Below, piece after piece: positions 62,101 through 64,000 of a DNA stretch of 64,000 nt (position 1 is the stretch's first letter; each line of letters opens with the position of its first letter). The stretch lies in NCBI RefSeq assembly GCF_029643245.1, contig NZ_CP116398.1, positions 1,674,001 to 1,738,000 of the forward strand, in the 5' to 3' direction. The notes beneath the pieces are model-generated. The model saw only the letters and a list, made by a program, of their open reading frames with translations. It ran no database searches and was not told where the DNA came from. Source of the DNA: Methylomonas sp. EFPC3 (GTDB lineage Bacteria; Pseudomonadota; Gammaproteobacteria; Methylococcales; Methylomonadaceae). A program made the translations under genes and the position numbers.

Positions 62101-62588
62101 CAGAAGTAAACGCCAGTCAGGATCGCAACGAATCATCGCACTTGGCTTACCTTTATTGGACTCCTACTGACTGGGCTGCGTTTCGAACCGAGTATCGCTA
62201 CACAACCACTGACCGAAGTTTTACTCCGGGCAATGGAAGCGGCAATCTTCCACAGAGCGTCGGTACCCACCAAGCACCGATTTCTTTAAACTTGTTTCAT
62301 GCAAGCGGTCTGTTTACCCGAGTGACCGGAACCTTGGTCAGCCAGCACGTCGTCGAAGTAAGTGATTCTGTTACTACGTTACTGGAACATCGCAGCGAGG
62401 CATTCTGGACCTTTGACGCCGCAATCGGTTATCGCTTTCCACAAAGACTGGGAACGATTAATTTCGAAATGCGAAATTTATTCGATAATAAATTCAACTA
62501 CCAAAGTAACTTCGATGCGGTTGGCCCGCAACTCAGTCCGTTTATTCCAGAACGGCAATTGTTCGTAAAACTTAACTTGTTTTATTAA
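59118..62588 (+). CDS. FecR-domain, TPR and outer-membrane beta-barrel fusion protein
   Basis: 1156 aa from the ATG at 59118 (GGAG upstream; the frame extends to a GTG at 59070 without a signal peptide). A signal peptide (about 1-20) is followed by a FecR domain (about 30-150: LVSLQGSLYFDPDGHGRW...GSRVRVETDSRASLLLPSGITLRL), about ten TPR-like helical repeats (about 210-580) and a large barrel (about 610-1156) of amphipathic strands ending KLNLFY. FecR-TPR proteins are often encoded next to CHASE2 sensors, and here a CHASE2 gene follows. Likely an outer-membrane protein with periplasmic FecR/TPR parts that sense or assemble surface structures. The barrel half is markedly AT-richer than the front half. 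Confidence 0.85.
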   Translation: MRCLVIWLMFLFSQLCSAETAAFAACSQSASATLVSLQGSLYFDPDGHGRWQAAQLNQALCEGSRVRVETDSRASLLLPSGITLRLSGGSVLTLNRIGQQSPTLLDMAKGFIHFISRTPKQLQITTPVANAGPEGTEFALQADSATASLWVYEGGVRFFNAQGEIRLHPGEAGQTQLGQAPRAQLDIKPRDAVNWALYYPPLLDYPSHTQPVEPGLSAAIADFRRGRTDLALTALSALAPAQQTPEFLKARGAMRLSVGQTDAALQDINTLLAANPRDADALSLQAILALSQNRKAEADRLASQAVAADGGSAAAHSALSYVQQGRFELEPAQASAARAAELAPHDALVWARLAELQLALGRRGESRDSAAKAFQLDPNLERTQTVAGFSHLFDTEIDQARRSFETAIRLDSSSPLARLGLGLAKIRDGDLEQGRQELEIAAVLDPENALIRSYLGKAYYEERRDSLAADQLELAKERDPNDPTPYFYDAIRKQTTNRPIEALADMQQAVELNDKRGVYRSKLLLDEDAAARSANLARIYNDLGFGRVALKQAWNALDYHSADPTAHRFLADAYQGLPGQRVARASELLQAQLLQPINITPVQPQLTNENIGILNNTGPGSLSVNEYDPLYTANGAHIVLNGAYGSRDTKTDSAIVSGVYNNLSMSLGQFHYQTDGFRQNDDYQQNIYDAFAQYAFSSDFSMQVELKSEKIRAGDVATRLNGNHDTTLRQLNNQDTARIGAHYRIDPEQDLIASGFYTSKREVTGNQVTDVSSPNDLNWNIDSTSRNTRSVGYQTEWQYIFHPENFEMIAGLGYLNLENHLHANEEVNFFVPPAFIENYSTRQKFDTDHFNGYIYTKQHFGRSIVTTLGLSFDSITNQLNQFDSVLSNSFGDSGPFRRAPDLIERQQLNPKFGITWNPIENLTVRAAAFRTLNRRLAANQTIEPTQIAGFTQFYDENNSASAWRYGFGMDYHPLKNVFFGGELSWRNSNQPSNGAEVNASQDRNESSHLAYLYWTPTDWAAFRTEYRYTTTDRSFTPGNGSGNLPQSVGTHQAPISLNLFHASGLFTRVTGTLVSQHVVEVSDSVTTLLEHRSEAFWTFDAAIGYRFPQRLGTINFEMRNLFDNKFNYQSNFDAVGPQLSPFIPERQLFVKLNLFY

Positions 62589-62628
62589 ACTAGTATTCCG
62601 GACTTTTTTATTAACCAGGAGAAAATTG

Positions 62629-63129
62629 ATGACCATCAAAACAACCGGCAAAAACTTGGCGTTATTAATCTCGAGCAGTCTATTTATGTTTGGGTGCTCT
62701 TCGCATCACCCGACATTTCAGAAACTATTGGATAAGGAGGTTGCACTCGCTAGCGGCATTGATTTCAAAACGGAAAAAGTCGTGGCGGTTGACCCGGAAA
62801 CCGAAGAGGAAATTATGCCATGTAACCATTCGGGTGCGGACAAACCGGACGGTCGAGCTAGTGTGGCGCCAAGTACCAACAGCAATACCGCAGACGGCAA
62901 GACGGATTGCAAAGTCGAGTTATTGCTTGACAATAACCCAGCGTTGAAAGCTGCGATCGCACTCAGCCAAAAAACAATCGAAGGCAAAATCAAAAAAGAC
63001 GGAGAACAAAAACCTGCGCGTTTTGTTGTCACGGTCACGACGCTTTACCATGGCTCGCATTGCAATGTGGTCTATTCCGGTGGAGATCAATACGAAAACT
63101 GCAGCAAACACACGCGCCCTACCCGTTAG
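62629..63129 (+). CDS. small lipoprotein of unknown function
   Basis: 166 aa from ATG at 62629, with AGGAG 6-10 bases upstream. The N-terminus MTIKTTGKNLALLISSSLFMFGCSS is a lipoprotein signal with Cys at about residue 23. The mature part contains a polar linker (residues about 70-90) and four further Cys, two near 65 and 87 and two near the end (SHCNVVY, YENC). No family is recognised. It sits between the FecR-TPR-barrel gene and the CHASE2 gene on the same strand and may belong to the same system. Confidence 0.75.
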   Translation: MTIKTTGKNLALLISSSLFMFGCSSHHPTFQKLLDKEVALASGIDFKTEKVVAVDPETEEEIMPCNHSGADKPDGRASVAPSTNSNTADGKTDCKVELLLDNNPALKAAIALSQKTIEGKIKKDGEQKPARFVVTVTTLYHGSHCNVVYSGGDQYENCSKHTRPTR

Positions 63130-63302
63130 TATTGATCGAAGCAACTAGACGATCGGCCGCTGTTTTCTGGAATTTGAAAGTTTTCATGTTGCAGCGGCAA
63201 TTTGCTGGCTTATCCGAATCGGAGAAACACCTAAGTCCTCTCAGCTCAAAGTCTCTCGGCATATCGATTTGCCTGTTAAAGACTACGAGCATCCAATAAG
63301 CA

Positions 63303-64000
63303 ATGAACCGTCATTTTCTGCGTACGGTTGTTCTCGCCGCAATCTCACTGATACTGACCTGTGCAGTAGACTCGTCAACCGATCTCGAACTCTCCAGCCA
63401 AGACACCCTCTTCCGCTGGCGGGGGCCGTTGCCGTCACCGGGGCAAGTCGTCGTCGTGGCGATGGACGAGGCTTCCGAAACGCAGTTGGGTGTCGGCCAG
63501 GATCTGACGCGTTGGCGGCCCTACCATGCCCGCTTGATTCGGCAATTGCAGCAGCAAGGCGCCAGACTGGTGATTTTCGATTTGCAGTTCATCACCCCCA
63601 ACCCGGCGGTGGATCCGGACTTGGCAGCCGCAATGCGCGAAGCCGGCAACGTGCTGATCGGCGAATGTATCCAGAAATTCCGCCACGGTACTGCCGACTT
63701 TTTCGGCCGCGAAGAATGCGCGGAGGCCAACCGGCAAACGGTCATTGCCCTGGAAGGCGAGGCGGCCGGGGAATTGCCGGAACAATTGGTGGCAATGCGT
63801 AAAATCAGCGCGACGCCGGCGATCGCGCAAGCGGCGCTGGATAGCGCACCGTTTTTCCTGGTCAACGATGCCGAGGAGGCCAAAGTCCGGGAAGTCTGGA
63901 CCTTTTTCGACGCCCTGGCCGATTCGCCGAGCCTGCCCGTACTGGCCTGGGCTTACACGCGACAACCTTTCGCCGACTGGACCGGAACCGGTCAAACCCT
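63303..64000 (+). CDS. CHASE2-domain sensor protein, cut by the window end
   Basis: 232 codons are visible before the window ends, without a stop. An N-terminal membrane segment (about 8-25, VVLAAISLILTCAV) is followed by the start of a CHASE2 domain: LELSSQDTLFRWRGPLPSPGQVVVVAMDEASETQLG, then RWRPYHARLIRQLQQQGARLVIFDLQFITPN. CHASE2 proteins usually continue with three membrane helices and an adenylate/guanylate cyclase or kinase output; that part is outside. The pairing with a FecR-TPR protein upstream is usual. A cyclase output would tie it to the Crp-family regulator 4.3 kb upstream. Confidence 0.85.
   Translation, partial: MNRHFLRTVVLAAISLILTCAVDSSTDLELSSQDTLFRWRGPLPSPGQVVVVAMDEASETQLGVGQDLTRWRPYHARLIRQLQQQGARLVIFDLQFITPNPAVDPDLAAAMREAGNVLIGECIQKFRHGTADFFGREECAEANRQTVIALEGEAAGELPEQLVAMRKISATPAIAQAALDSAPFFLVNDAEEAKVREVWTFFDALADSPSLPVLAWAYTRQPFADWTGTGQT

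Overview
The window looks like chromosome of a GC-rich Gammaproteobacterium. The envelope genes (Lol-type ABC genes, a CreD homologue, outer-membrane barrels, a TolC/NodT-type channel, CvaB/CvaA-like exporters) are Gram-negative. The general character would fit a methanotroph of the Methylomonas type, but no marker gene here proves that. No rRNA, tRNA or CRISPR array was recognised.

Region 1 (12-35909, all on the minus strand) is one large hybrid NRPS/PKS operon, read from 35909 down to 12. The line starts with a fatty acyl-AMP ligase/KS/AT/aminotransferase/methyltransferase/NRPS protein of 3722 aa. Next come a Cys-specific heterocyclising and oxidising module (thiazole), a KS-AT-KR-DH-ACP protein ending in a degenerate condensation-like domain, and a two-module NRPS ending in a thioester reductase. 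Accessory genes follow: MbtH, DUF711, a type II thioesterase, a LolD/FtsX-type ABC exporter, a LolA-like periplasmic protein and an outer-membrane barrel. The inferred product is a beta-amino-fatty-acyl peptide with a thiazole-vinyl unit and an aldehyde or alcohol end, possibly exported by its own Lol-like route.

Region 2 (36543-40683) holds an amino-acid permease, a DUF4239 protein, a DUF2750 protein, a small Cys-containing protein and an Rhs remnant. Region 3 (about 40700-49200) is a mobile zone. It has an IS110-type element, a group II intron 3' fragment, two MITE-like elements with TA flanks, an AT-richer island coding for a complete tripartite ABC exporter with its own XRE regulator and promoter/operator, and an IS3-type element with a -1 frameshift.

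Region 4 (49635-52668) has a small unknown gene and an overlapping creD-ydjM-SRPBCC operon. Region 5 (52898-57729) is a bacteriocin/microcin-type operon: two double-glycine precursor peptides, an eight-Cys protein, an HlyD-type adaptor, a C39-peptidase ABC exporter and a six-Cys secreted protein.

Region 6 (58113-64000) has a Crp-family regulator with an intact cyclic-nucleotide pocket, a FecR-TPR-barrel fusion, a lipoprotein and the start of a CHASE2 sensor that may be a nucleotide cyclase. A perfect CRP-type palindrome lies ahead of the regulator gene, and a near-identical palindrome lies ahead of the 24-kb NRPS/PKS part of region 1. This suggests that the biosynthetic operon, and perhaps the bacteriocin operon, is under cAMP/Crp-type control.
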